Below the pieces are notes generated by a model, which made no database searches, was not told the origin of the DNA, and saw nothing but the letters and a program-made list of their open reading frames with translations. From IMG/VR virus record IMGVR_UViG_3300033571_014677, positions 1 to 43,334 of that record: a stretch of DNA of 43,334 nt; one strand, written 5' to 3'. Origin of the DNA: a virus. Made by a program: the position numbers and the translations under genes. Positions within the stretch are counted from its first letter, which is position 1, and each line of letters begins with the position of its first letter. Positions 34,964-43,310 of this stretch are shown piece after piece.

Positions 34964-36037
34964 ATGGAATCAAAGACTCTAAGTGGGCTATCAGTAGATA
35001 GAGTAAAAGGAATAGTTTCCTCTTCGCTACTTAAATTCTTTGGAAATGATCCTCAAAGATTAAAAATATATCAAGGGGGCAACAGACTTAACTTCTGTTG
35101 CCCTTATTGTGGAGATTCCAAAGACTCAAAAAAGAAAAGAGGAAATCTATATCTTGATACATTAACATATAAATGTTATAACGGGGGATGCGGAGTTTTT
35201 AAAAACCTTAACCAATTTACTAGAGATTTTGAAATACAATCAATGCTAACCTCCGACGAAATATCAGAGATAGCAGAAATATCAAGAAGCTCTACTATAA
35301 GAAAAAAAATAAGAAATTCATTAGATTATTTCTTTGCTGAAAATTATAAGGATATACTTATAGATAGGGAAGAATTTAAGGAAAGACTAAATCTTGTAGA
35401 AATAAAAGGAACATACGGAGAAAAATGGATTCTTGAAAGAAACCATATACCAGATTCTAAATTTCTTTGGGATCCTTCAAGAAGAAATTTATATCTATTA
35501 AATCTTTCTGGTGATGAATCTAAAATACTGGGGATTCAAATAAGACCAGTAGCAAAGAAAAACGGAGGGAGTAAATATTATACTTACAAACTAAGCGGAA
35601 TCTATAAAAATCTATTTAAGATAAATGATCCTGATTTAATACTAAAAGCTGAGGAAGTTGATCCTATATCTAGCGTATTTGGTTTTTCCACTGTGGATTT
35701 AGACTCTATGATAACTACGTTCGAAGGTCCTATGGATGCTTGGCTTTGTCCAAATTCTATAGCTCTTTGTTCTATAAATAATCCCTTTCCATTTGATGTA
35801 AGTAATAAAAGGTGGATGCTTGATGGGGATGATATAGGAAGACAGAAATCAAGGGAATTTTTAGAAAAGGGAGAGCAGGTTTTTCTTTGGGGTAGATTTA
35901 TAAAAGAATGCGATTTACCTGAAAGGAATAAATGGGATTTAAATGATGTTGTAAATTATGTAAGATCCACAGGTAAAAAAATAAAAAGATTGGATAGCTT
36001 TTTTTCTTCTGATAAATGGGATATTATAGATGTATGA
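34964..36037 (+). CDS. DNA primase, DnaG/gp61-like
   Basis: This 357-aa protein has a primase zinc-binding domain and a TOPRIM core. The zinc site is C46-P-Y-C49 with C71 and C76, in FCCPYCGDSKDSKKKRG and YKCYNGGCGVFK. The TOPRIM motifs are E254-G-P-M-D258 (TFEGPMDAW) and D287-G-D289-D290 (MLDGDDIGR). These coordinate magnesium for primer synthesis. The protein is about the length of T4 gp61 (342 aa). No helicase domain is present. It follows the SSB gene by 17 nt, and the next small gene overlaps its stop by ATGA at 36034-36037. It would synthesise RNA primers for lagging-strand DNA; a helicase partner is not in this window. Confidence 0.85.
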   Translation: MESKTLSGLSVDRVKGIVSSSLLKFFGNDPQRLKIYQGGNRLNFCCPYCGDSKDSKKKRGNLYLDTLTYKCYNGGCGVFKNLNQFTRDFEIQSMLTSDEISEIAEISRSSTIRKKIRNSLDYFFAENYKDILIDREEFKERLNLVEIKGTYGEKWILERNHIPDSKFLWDPSRRNLYLLNLSGDESKILGIQIRPVAKKNGGSKYYTYKLSGIYKNLFKINDPDLILKAEEVDPISSVFGFSTVDLDSMITTFEGPMDAWLCPNSIALCSINNPFPFDVSNKRWMLDGDDIGRQKSREFLEKGEQVFLWGRFIKECDLPERNKWDLNDVVNYVRSTGKKIKRLDSFFSSDKWDIIDV

Positions 36038-36213
36038 AAAAGAATAACGGAAAAATAAAATTCCCAATAGAAATAAAGGGAGATTCGGAATTTCCCGAAT
36101 TTGATGTCTCTGAAAATTTTTCTGTAAATGAAGTGAAGAAAAAAATAAGCTCAGAGGTAAAAGAAATAAGTAAAACTAAAAAGAAAAAATGTCAGAGCAA
36201 CAACCTAATGTAG
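36034..36213 (+). CDS. Small basic hypothetical protein
   Basis: A 59-aa reading from the ATG at 36034, which overlaps the primase stop as ATGA, is preferred to an in-frame upstream ATG at 36016 inside primase. It opens MKKNNGKIKFPIEIKGDSEF and its second half is lysine-rich, with KEISKTKKKK. Its last 25 nt overlap the UvsY-like gene. No family is recognised. Position between primase and UvsY suggests an accessory factor for the replication or recombination machinery. Confidence 0.6.
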   Translation: MKKNNGKIKFPIEIKGDSEFPEFDVSENFSVNEVKKKISSEVKEISKTKKKKCQSNNLM

Positions 36214-36656
36214 AGAAAAAAGATTTTGCAAGAGATTTCCAAATAGATAGAGAGGAATGGACTGAGAAAATAAGAGCTCTTTCTATAAGAATGAAAAACA
36301 TAAAAGAACTAGCAGATGTTCAAGTTGATTTGTATTCTAGTAGACAAATCTTATTAGAAATGTATTCTAAGCTTGGTCAAGTTATGGTTAAACTTAATGG
36401 TAAGTATAGAAAAGATAGAGCAGAAAGATTGAGATATTATTCTGAATCTGTACAGATTAAATATGGTGCTAATGAAAAAACACCACTAATAGAAGGGGAC
36501 TTATCTGAATTAAAAGAAAGAATGGATTTAGTCGATGGACAGATATCATTCTTTAACGAGACTATGAAAACCGTAGATCATATGCTTTATGGAGTAAAAA
36601 GTCGTATAGCACTAGAAGAATATTTAAGATCTGGTGCAGTGAAAAATAATTATTAG
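36189..36656 (+). CDS. uvsY: UvsY-like recombination mediator
   Basis: This 155-aa helical, charged protein sits directly upstream of the UvsW gene. Its C-terminal half follows the pattern of T4 UvsY (137 aa): a basic helix RKDRAERLRYYS (compare KARLDYYS), then LIEGDLSELKERMDLVDG as the LxxD...L segment, then ISFFNETMKTVDHMLYGVKS and RIALEEYLRSGA near the end (compare a helix with AIKSRGFAIKHI then RAFEAG). T4 UvsY is the hexameric mediator that loads UvsX recombinase on gp32-coated DNA. Match is pattern-level and by synteny. No UvsX is in the window. Start at 36189 overlaps the previous gene by 25 nt. Confidence 0.6.
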   Translation: MSEQQPNVEKKDFARDFQIDREEWTEKIRALSIRMKNIKELADVQVDLYSSRQILLEMYSKLGQVMVKLNGKYRKDRAERLRYYSESVQIKYGANEKTPLIEGDLSELKERMDLVDGQISFFNETMKTVDHMLYGVKSRIALEEYLRSGAVKNNY

Positions 36657-36658
36657 TA

Positions 36659-38200
36659 ATGTTAACATTTAGGGTAAGTGAGGACAATAACTGGCTGAGT
36701 TTAATAGATTATTCCGAAGAATTTGAAAGAAAACAGATAGACATATCCTTAACTAAAAAAATACATAATCACTTCTTTCATCCCCTTGTTAAGAAAAAGC
36801 ATTGGGACGGATCAATATGTTTTGTTGATAAAAAATTACCTGTATGGAGAATACCTATTGGTCTATGGTCTGAGGTTTATCAGATTTGTGAAAAATATAA
36901 GATAGAGGTAAAAATAGAGGGATTACATAAATTAATAGATCAGGATTTTACAATTGAGAGCTTTACTTCTTGGTGTAACAACTTCTTCAAGGATGGAGTA
37001 GGTGGAGATCCTTCGAAGATGCCACGTGATTATCAAATAGAAACTGCTTGGAAGATAATAAAATTCAAACTTTCTGTATCTGAGGTAGCTACAAGTTCCG
37101 GTAAAACACTTATTGCTTTTATTGTTATGGCTTATCTTAAGGAAGTAATGAAAGTTAAGAAATTCTTAATGATAGTTCCTAATACAAATCTAGTTATACA
37201 GGGATCTGAAGATTTTGAAGAGTACGGATTAGAAAAACTTGAAGATTGCGAGATACAACAGATACATGGTGCTAATAAGAAAAAGATATCAGGTGGACTA
37301 ATGATAGGTACATATCAATCCCTTGTTAAAATGGATGCTGAATTTTTTGACGATGTTGAGGCTGTATTTGTGGATGAATGTCACCAAGCACAGAGTGCTT
37401 CTATTAAAAAAGTAGTTGCACTATGTAAAGATTCAAAATGGAGATTTGGATTATCTGGTACTTTAGCAAATAAAAATACTGCGGAGTATCTAACTATACA
37501 ACAGTTTCTTGGACCCCTTATAATGGAGATATCCCCTAAATTTTTATTTGATAACAAATACGCAACCCCTGTTTCAATCAAGATAGTAAAGATGGATTGG
37601 ATGGATAGTGAGGTAAAAGAAAAATTATCATCTCTGAAAGAAAATAAAACTGAGATGGAGGGTAATGAAATATTTAACCTCGAAAGAAAATTAGTTGTCG
37701 GATCAGAAAAAAGACTTAACTATATAATAGATTTTATACTTAAAACTTCTAAAAATTCTCTTATACTTTTCCAATCTGTTGGAGAAGGATACGGGAAAAG
37801 AATATATGATGGAATAAGAGAAAAAAGCAACGACAGGGAGGTTTATTATATAGACGGTGATACTGAGCCTGATAAAAGAGACATATTTACCAAAAGAATG
37901 GAGGAGGGTGTAAATAAAATAATGGTTGCTTCTTTTGGAACAATGTCTACTGGTATTTCTGTAAAAAATATTCATAATATATTTCTAACGGAATCTTATA
38001 AATCTGAAGTTCTTATAAAACAAAGTTTAGGAAGGGGTATGAGATTATTTGACGGAAAGGAGAAAGTTAACATAATAGACTTTGTAGACGATTTTGCTTG
38101 GGGAGGAAAAGAGAATTATTTATTAAAGCATTCCAAGGAAAGAATAGAGATTTATAAAAAAGAACATTTCGATTATAAGATATACAATATCAAAATTTAG
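36659..38200 (+). CDS. uvsW: UvsW-like DNA/RNA helicase
   Basis: This 513-aa superfamily 2 helicase is the size of T4 UvsW (503 aa). The N-terminal domain shows NHFFHPLVKKKHWDGSICF as in UvsW. Motif I is ATSSGKT (K149), motif II is DECH (D239-H242), motif III is GLSGTL, and motif VI is QSLGRGMR (Q455, R459, R462). UvsW unwinds branched DNA and R-loops and promotes the switch from origin-dependent to recombination-dependent replication in T4. The ATG begins 2 nt after the UvsY-like stop. The C-terminal residues KEHFDYKIYNIKI also resemble the usual end of UvsW. Confidence 0.92.
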   Translation: MLTFRVSEDNNWLSLIDYSEEFERKQIDISLTKKIHNHFFHPLVKKKHWDGSICFVDKKLPVWRIPIGLWSEVYQICEKYKIEVKIEGLHKLIDQDFTIESFTSWCNNFFKDGVGGDPSKMPRDYQIETAWKIIKFKLSVSEVATSSGKTLIAFIVMAYLKEVMKVKKFLMIVPNTNLVIQGSEDFEEYGLEKLEDCEIQQIHGANKKKISGGLMIGTYQSLVKMDAEFFDDVEAVFVDECHQAQSASIKKVVALCKDSKWRFGLSGTLANKNTAEYLTIQQFLGPLIMEISPKFLFDNKYATPVSIKIVKMDWMDSEVKEKLSSLKENKTEMEGNEIFNLERKLVVGSEKRLNYIIDFILKTSKNSLILFQSVGEGYGKRIYDGIREKSNDREVYYIDGDTEPDKRDIFTKRMEEGVNKIMVASFGTMSTGISVKNIHNIFLTESYKSEVLIKQSLGRGMRLFDGKEKVNIIDFVDDFAWGGKENYLLKHSKERIEIYKKEHFDYKIYNIKI

Positions 38201-38207
38201 AAAGAAG

Positions 38208-38215
38208 GATATATA
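38208..38215 (+). promoter_or_regulatory. Candidate promoter element before the small-protein cluster
   Basis: GATATATA in the 36-bp gap lies 29 nt upstream of the preferred ATG at 38237, matching the spacing of the same 8-mer upstream of 14340 and 26606. It would start the cluster of putative head-associated genes. Confidence 0.3.
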
Positions 38216-38236
38216 GAATAGAAATAAATAATCTTG

Positions 38237-38842
38237 ATGAATAGGATTAAAAACTTTAAAGAATTTTCGGTAATTAATGAATCCGAGGATGATCTTTTTT
38301 TTAGAAGACATCTAGGATCTAATTCTTCTACCTATGAAGATAGGTCTAAGAATCACTATGGATTGGGTGACAACCCAACTATCCTTGCTAAAACTAGAAA
38401 TTTTTTCCAGAAGATGGAAGACAGAATAAACAGAGCTGCAGAGATAGGTCAATCAAAAGTTAGACAAAATAGAGCTTCTAGAGTCCATGGAGGACCTGAT
38501 ACTGGGGTGGAGGTTCTTTTTGGAGCTCTTTCAGTTGTTCCTAATGTTTTAAAAAGGGTATTTGCACCTACTAAATACGAGTTTAGTAAGAAAGCACCAT
38601 CTGAAGATACAGTTGATATTAATTTTATGAGACACACAAATGAGGATTTTGCTAATAATGAACTTCCTAATATAAAAACGGAGGATCAATTAGCAGATCA
38701 TATAGGTGATCTTTATAATAGAGGAGAAGTAAAAATGGGAGAAGTTCCTGTTTTAGATGATATTGCTAGAAATAGAGTTAATATGTATTATCAAAATCAA
38801 GCAAATCCCAATAGTCCTATACTACAACCAAATAATCAATAA
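38237..38842 (+). CDS. Putative internal head protein with capsid-targeting-like N-terminus
   Basis: A 201-aa protein, taking ATG 38237 rather than TTG 38234. Its N-terminus MNRIKNFKEFSVINESED matches a recurrent form in this cluster: a basic start, F-x-x-F, then I-x-E (I13-N-E15). That is the layout of the T4 capsid targeting sequence (MKTYQEFIAE) which is cleaved after E by the prohead protease gp21. The remainder is polar and basic in the middle (KMEDRINRAAEIGQSKVRQN), with a hydrophobic patch (VLFGALSVVPNVLKRVF) and a disordered C-terminus. No known enzyme motif. Prohead core or internal protein is inferred. Confidence 0.65.
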   Translation: MNRIKNFKEFSVINESEDDLFFRRHLGSNSSTYEDRSKNHYGLGDNPTILAKTRNFFQKMEDRINRAAEIGQSKVRQNRASRVHGGPDTGVEVLFGALSVVPNVLKRVFAPTKYEFSKKAPSEDTVDINFMRHTNEDFANNELPNIKTEDQLADHIGDLYNRGEVKMGEVPVLDDIARNRVNMYYQNQANPNSPILQPNNQ

Positions 38843-38845
38843 AAA

Positions 38846-39676
38846 ATGAAAAAATTCTCTTTAATAGTAGAAAAAAAGAAACAGGAATTAAAAGAAGCCC
38901 AAACAGTAAATGAAAGGAATCTTTATTTAGACTTTTCTAAAAAATACCATAAAAAAATGGGTGTATCTGGACCCTTTGATAAGAAATTTCAAGGAGACAA
39001 GAAAGCTCAAGAAAAATATATGGAGGGTCTTTCTAAAGCTTGGGAAGAGCATAAGAAAAAAAATGGAATAAAACCAAAATCTAGCAGTTCTAAATTTGAT
39101 TTTGCCAAGAAGAAAATGAACGAATCGAAGGCATTAGAAATGGCTAAAAGTATGGTGGGTGACGGCGGTGATCCTAATTATCATTTTGTTACTATGTGCG
39201 ATGATTTTTACTTTGAAAAAGGTGAAGAAATGATAAGATATAGTAAGGATATGGCATCTTCTCCACTAAAAATTAAAACTACACCAGATCTAGGAGCTTA
39301 TACTTTTGGACCTTTTGCTAATATAGAAGAATCAAAAATGTTTGCTGCAAGCTTAGAATTAGATGAAATAAATGGTCCTAGGATGATAACTATTGAGGAT
39401 AGAAAAAATGGTGAGGTTTATTCTAAATTCCTAACATGTAAAATGCAACCAGTTTGGAATGAGATTGAAGAGGAGGAGGAATACGATTCTGAAGAGGAGG
39501 ATGAGGATGAGGAAGATCCTAACTCCGAGTATACATACGGCGACGAGCAAGAAGATGGTGAGGATCATGATGATCACGAAGAAGATCAAGAAGGCGATGA
39601 ATATACTGCTACTATTCACACCGAAGACGGGGAAGAGGTAGAAGATGAAGTTGAAGATGAATACGATGAGGAATAA
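38846..39676 (+). CDS. Putative head core protein with hyperacidic C-terminus
   Basis: This 276-aa protein begins MKKFSLIVEKKKQELKE, with F-x-x-I-x-E spacing (I7-V-E9) like its neighbours. The first 95 residues are basic and helical. A middle region with YHFVTMCDDFYFEKGEEM and FGPFANIEESK looks globular. The last 60 residues are nearly all Asp/Glu, in runs such as EEDEDEEDPNSEYTYGDEQ. T4 gp67, a prohead core protein, also ends in a hyperacidic tail, but no sequence match beyond charge is claimed. The tail could mimic DNA or balance the internal charge of the prohead. It starts 3 nt after the previous stop. Confidence 0.65.
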   Translation: MKKFSLIVEKKKQELKEAQTVNERNLYLDFSKKYHKKMGVSGPFDKKFQGDKKAQEKYMEGLSKAWEEHKKKNGIKPKSSSSKFDFAKKKMNESKALEMAKSMVGDGGDPNYHFVTMCDDFYFEKGEEMIRYSKDMASSPLKIKTTPDLGAYTFGPFANIEESKMFAASLELDEINGPRMITIEDRKNGEVYSKFLTCKMQPVWNEIEEEEEYDSEEEDEDEEDPNSEYTYGDEQEDGEDHDDHEEDQEGDEYTATIHTEDGEEVEDEVEDEYDEE

Positions 39677-39681
39677 TAAAA

Positions 39682-40125
39682 ATGATTGATCCTATTCAAA
39701 GTAATGCTCTTTATCCAGTTTTACAACATTATACTGGATGTAGGATATCTTCGATATTCCCGGATGGAGATGTGTTAACATTTAAAACATTTATGGGGGA
39801 TCTTGGTATAGTTAAAGAGGATATAGAAGGAAACTGGAAAATAACGATAGGAGACGAGGAAATTTATAAGATAGAGGGAGATATATTTAATATATTAGTA
39901 AAGCCTAATAGTAAGTCGTCTCTTGAAGATTATATAGAAATTTTAAATGATCTATATAATAGAGATGATGTTAGCTATAGATCTAAAATTTTGATTTCTA
40001 ACATACTTATATTTTTACAAGAATATATACTAAATTCAAGTTTTCTACCAAAGAAAAATATAAAGGTAGGAATATTTTCAGTTCTAAATCTTGGTGGTAA
40101 AAAATTCATTAACTGTTTAAACTAA
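39682..40125 (+). CDS. Hypothetical protein
   Basis: A 147-aa protein with no recognised motif. The N-terminal half is beta-rich (CRISSIFPDGDVLTFKTFMG, then EIYKIEGDIFNILVKP) and the second half helical with ILISNILIFLQEYIL, which is hydrophobic but flanked by charged residues, so a membrane role is uncertain. Its stop overlaps the start of the 674-aa fusion gene by one base (TAATG), implying coupled translation and perhaps physical partnership with that protein. It lacks the capsid-targeting-like N-terminus of its neighbours. Confidence 0.7.
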   Translation: MIDPIQSNALYPVLQHYTGCRISSIFPDGDVLTFKTFMGDLGIVKEDIEGNWKITIGDEEIYKIEGDIFNILVKPNSKSSLEDYIEILNDLYNRDDVSYRSKILISNILIFLQEYILNSSFLPKKNIKVGIFSVLNLGGKKFINCLN

Positions 40126-42149
40126 TGGCAGGCATAAAATATTTATTAGACATATACGAAAAGAAAGGAAAATCTTTTATAGAAAACCTTTTTAATAATA
40201 ATGTAACAGTAACAGAAAACCTAGATGGTTCATCTTTCTCTTTTGAAAGAGATTTTACTGGTGATAATATATCTTTTTATAAAAAAGACCAGGATAATCC
40301 TATAACTAAGGTTGATAGGATATTAATGAAATATTATGAGAAGCCTATAAATTATATAGAATCTTTACCTGATGAAATAAAGTCTCAAATACCTAAGGGG
40401 TGGAGATTTGGTATGGCATATTTTCCTTCTACTAAACCAGTAAAAATAGAATATGACAGAATACCAAGGAATCATTTGATATTAACGCATATAATATCCA
40501 GAGATGAATTTGGCGATGTCATTAAAAATATACAGGACAAGGAAGAATTGGATGAATGGGCTGATAAATTAGGTGTTGAAAGAGCTCCTGTAATATTTCA
40601 AGGAAAATTAAATAGGGATCAAAAAATATCAATAATGGACTTCTTGTCTACTCCGTTGATGGATCTTAAAAATAAATTCAAAACTGAGAGTTTCACCAAA
40701 TATATAGTTTCTATTATAAATAAAAATCTTGAAAAAACCACTCTGGGAAATGATTTAAGAGGAAGTATAGATTCATTAGTCTTTAGATTTGATACAGAAG
40801 ACGGAGAAGAAACTATTCTAGCAAAAATGGTAGATCCTATTTTTTATGAAATAAATAGGGAAAGAAAAGCTACCAAGTCATCATATTTTCCTAGTGATGT
40901 TTATTCACTATGTTTAATAGATGTTATGAACATGATATTAGAAGATGGAATAGAAAGCTTTTCTTCTGATGGTGATGATCCCGAGGAGAGGTATATAAAT
41001 TTCGTTTTCTCTGTATTTAAAAAATTTATATACGAAGAGGGTGAAAAATATGTAGGAGCAGATTTTCAAAAACCTGAATATCTAAAATCTGAGGGATTTG
41101 AAATAAACAAGGAAATAATTAACGACGAAGAGGTATTAAAATATCTGGAAGATGATGAGATATACATAGATATACTACAGATGATATTAAATTCTTTTAG
41201 AAAATTAAAAAGAAAGCCCCATGGATTTTTTACTGAAGGTCTTATAGAGCAGTTTAATATGTTAGTTGAAGATATAGCCTCACATATAAATGCAAAGAGA
41301 AAAGAAATAGTCGAGGAATCACTAGGTCTACCATCATTTGTATGGTTTAAAAAGGTTGGTAGGAAATTTAATGTTCATATTAATGAAGATGAAGATGATG
41401 AGTATGATGATGTTGGCGAATATTTAGAAAATTTAGAAGATAAAAATGACAATAATATAATAATAGAAGAAATAAACGAAAGCTCTAAAGAAGTTATAGT
41501 AGAAGAAAAATCTAAAGATACGTCCGAATTTTTCTCTTTCAAAGATTTTAAGAAAGTAGTAGCAACACACAAGGAAAAAAAGAAAATTAAAATACTTAAT
41601 GAGAATAATCAGAAGGTAAATCTAGTAATAGGTAAGTTTCAGCCATTTAATAATGGACATCTTAAAATGTGTACTAGATTAAAAAAAGAAAACAATCTAC
41701 CCGTTTTTCTTTGCGTAGTTCATCCAGGGGGAGGGCCTAGTTCAAAATATCCTTTTAATGACGACCTTATAAAAAAATCTATAGGATCACTAACATCAGA
41801 AAACAATAAACTTTTTCACGGGTATGATATAATACCATCCGACCTTCTAGAGGATGCTATAAATTGTGTTGTTAAACAAGCTAATCCAGTTTCTGTTTGT
41901 ATAGGGGAGAACGATTTTAAAAACATGGTTCTACAAAGAGAATGGGTTAGAGACAAATACGATTTAGAGGGTGGAGATATTGAAATATATAAAACTCCGC
42001 AATGGGCAAATAATGATGAGATTAGGGATTACATAATAAAAGGAGACTTTCAGCAATTTAAAAGCAAGGTTCCTAAATCTATAGCAGTTTTATTCAACGA
42101 GTTTACAAAACAACTTAAGGATAAAGAGGGGGAAGAGGATATATATTAA
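40125..42149 (+). CDS. Degenerate RNA-ligase-like domain fused to NMN adenylyltransferase-like domain
   Basis: This 674-aa protein has two parts. Residues 1-240 follow the covalent nucleotidyltransferase fold of RNA ligases. TENLDGSSFSF (residues 30-40) is motif I, with Asn32 where the lysine nucleophile would be; FGMAYFP (95-101) sits at motif III with Met97 in place of Glu; SIDSLVFRF (214-222) is like motif IV; and AKMVDP (233-238) is like motif V with Lys234 kept. Residues 240-495 are helical with an acidic linker. Residues 497-665 are an NMNAT/cytidylyltransferase-like domain: GKFQPFNNGH (503-512; Asn509 where the first His of HxGH is usual) and DEIRDYIIKGD (R634) as the SxxIR-like end motif. 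The first domain is probably a pseudoenzyme; the second may keep activity. Confidence 0.7.
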   Translation: MAGIKYLLDIYEKKGKSFIENLFNNNVTVTENLDGSSFSFERDFTGDNISFYKKDQDNPITKVDRILMKYYEKPINYIESLPDEIKSQIPKGWRFGMAYFPSTKPVKIEYDRIPRNHLILTHIISRDEFGDVIKNIQDKEELDEWADKLGVERAPVIFQGKLNRDQKISIMDFLSTPLMDLKNKFKTESFTKYIVSIINKNLEKTTLGNDLRGSIDSLVFRFDTEDGEETILAKMVDPIFYEINRERKATKSSYFPSDVYSLCLIDVMNMILEDGIESFSSDGDDPEERYINFVFSVFKKFIYEEGEKYVGADFQKPEYLKSEGFEINKEIINDEEVLKYLEDDEIYIDILQMILNSFRKLKRKPHGFFTEGLIEQFNMLVEDIASHINAKRKEIVEESLGLPSFVWFKKVGRKFNVHINEDEDDEYDDVGEYLENLEDKNDNNIIIEEINESSKEVIVEEKSKDTSEFFSFKDFKKVVATHKEKKKIKILNENNQKVNLVIGKFQPFNNGHLKMCTRLKKENNLPVFLCVVHPGGGPSSKYPFNDDLIKKSIGSLTSENNKLFHGYDIIPSDLLEDAINCVVKQANPVSVCIGENDFKNMVLQREWVRDKYDLEGGDIEIYKTPQWANNDEIRDYIIKGDFQQFKSKVPKSIAVLFNEFTKQLKDKEGEEDIY

Positions 42150-42166
42150 AAAGATTCCTTCTTTTT

Positions 42167-42436
42167 ATGAAGAAATACAGCCATATAAAAGAAAATAATA
42201 CCAGATATGATCTATCTAATAGCAAGAGACTTTTAGAAGAAGCTATGGATAAAATAATGTCAGTTAAGGAAGAGTTTTCTAAGATGGATGGTATTGATAT
42301 TGATGAATTAGAGGAAGGATGGAATCTTATAGATAAATACTACGGTAATGTTGTTAGAGGAGAGATCTACAAAAAGAAAAAGAAGGGTTACATACCTAAT
42401 ACATCCGCAGTTTTTCCAAAAAAAGGAGATAGCTAA
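42167..42436 (+). CDS. Small putative head-associated protein
   Basis: An 89-aa protein opening MKKYSHIKENNTRYD, with the cluster's basic start and I7-K-E9 site. It is helical (AMDKIMSVKEEFSKMDGIDI) and ends in a basic, proline-containing tail (KKKKKGYIPNTSAVFPKKGD). No known domain. The next gene starts 3 nt after its stop. Small, charged and with a removable N-terminus, it resembles scaffold or internal-head proteins in composition; this is inference. Confidence 0.6.
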   Translation: MKKYSHIKENNTRYDLSNSKRLLEEAMDKIMSVKEEFSKMDGIDIDELEEGWNLIDKYYGNVVRGEIYKKKKKGYIPNTSAVFPKKGDS

Positions 42437-42439
42437 ATT

Positions 42440-42979
42440 ATGAAACATATTAAATTATTTGAACAGTTTTTATTATTAGAGGAAGACGGATTCGGAAGAG
42501 ACTTTTTTGTTAAAAAGAAGGAAGGTAAAGTATCTAAATACTTTTTTAAAATAGAGGGTGAGGATGATAACCTAGGATTTATTGTAAATATAGGTAAACT
42601 TTCTAGGGAATCCTCTATAGATGATGCAGAAAATAGTTATGCTGTTATATCTGTGGAGCCTATTAAAGTTAGTGTTCTTGATGACTATTTAGTTAAAGAG
42701 ACAGATTATAAATCTAGGGAGGACGACGAATTCTCACTTAGTAAATCTGAATTTATGAGATTTTATAAAATATTAAGTGAAGCTATAAAAGATTATCTAC
42801 AAAATAATCCTAAAGTTTCTAAGATATATGATGAGATCCCCCTTAACTTAGATTTTGAAATTTCTGAATACCAAGATAAAGTAGAATCTTTAATGGATGA
42901 ATGGAGTTACGAAAGATGGAGCGTACAAGAGGGTACTTCAGATAGGACCCTTATGTATACTAGAAGAGATCATGAATAA
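42440..42979 (+). CDS. Putative head-associated protein
   Basis: A 179-aa protein opening MKHIKLFEQFLLLEEDG; F-x-x-F is followed by L-L-E (L12-E14), again of the T4-like cleavage type. The mature part is mixed alpha-beta and acidic (KIEGEDDNLGFIVNIGKLS, then YAVISVEPIKVSVLDDYLV, then LDFEISEYQDKVESLMDEW). No known domain is recognised. The last 8 nt overlap the start of the next gene. A stretch AGGAG lies about 13 nt before the start, inside the previous gene, too far to serve as a clear ribosome site. Confidence 0.65.
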   Translation: MKHIKLFEQFLLLEEDGFGRDFFVKKKEGKVSKYFFKIEGEDDNLGFIVNIGKLSRESSIDDAENSYAVISVEPIKVSVLDDYLVKETDYKSREDDEFSLSKSEFMRFYKILSEAIKDYLQNNPKVSKIYDEIPLNLDFEISEYQDKVESLMDEWSYERWSVQEGTSDRTLMYTRRDHE

Positions 42980-43289
42980 TAATATTCTTTCATATCATGA
43001 ATTTATAAATGAGTCTAGAATACCGATAGCATGGGCTAAACCTTCTAGATCTACTATATCTGTTTTACAATTTGTCTCGGAAAAAGAAAAGGTTACTAAA
43101 AAAGAATTGATGGAATTCTTGGATAGTATGGAAGAAGATTCTTCAGGAAAAAGGACTTCGATGAAATGGGTTAATAATCAGAAAAAATATATAAGATATA
43201 AAGTTCAGGAGGATGAAGCAAATTATTACTCTTTAACCCCCCTGGGAAGAAGAGTATTAAAGGCATCTATATTAGATGAATCTAAATAA
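42972..43289 (+). CDS. Small winged-helix-like protein with capsid-targeting-like N-terminus
   Basis: A 105-aa protein using ATG 42972, which overlaps the previous stop by 8 nt; a longer in-frame reading from 42897 lies within the previous gene and is rejected. The N-terminus MNNNILSYHEFINESRI is the closest of the cluster to T4 MKTYQEFIAEA: S-Y-H-E-F-I-N-E against T-Y-Q-E-F-I-A-E. Residues about 30-105 resemble a winged-helix domain: VLQFVSEKEKVTKKELMEFL (helix-turn-helix), then YYSLTPLGRRVLKA. A DNA-binding protein packaged in the head is an attractive reading, by inference. Confidence 0.6.
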   Translation: MNNNILSYHEFINESRIPIAWAKPSRSTISVLQFVSEKEKVTKKELMEFLDSMEEDSSGKRTSMKWVNNQKKYIRYKVQEDEANYYSLTPLGRRVLKASILDESK

Positions 43290-43310
43290 ATTGCTTAAAA
43301 TCACATTTAA

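Noticed and set aside
36016-36033. Upstream start of the 59-aa basic protein
   Set aside because: It lies inside primase; the ATGA overlap at 36034 is more typical.
42897-42971. Upstream extension of the winged-helix-like protein
   Set aside because: It lies within the preceding gene, and the internal ATG at 42972 gives a 105-aa product with the shared cluster N-terminus.
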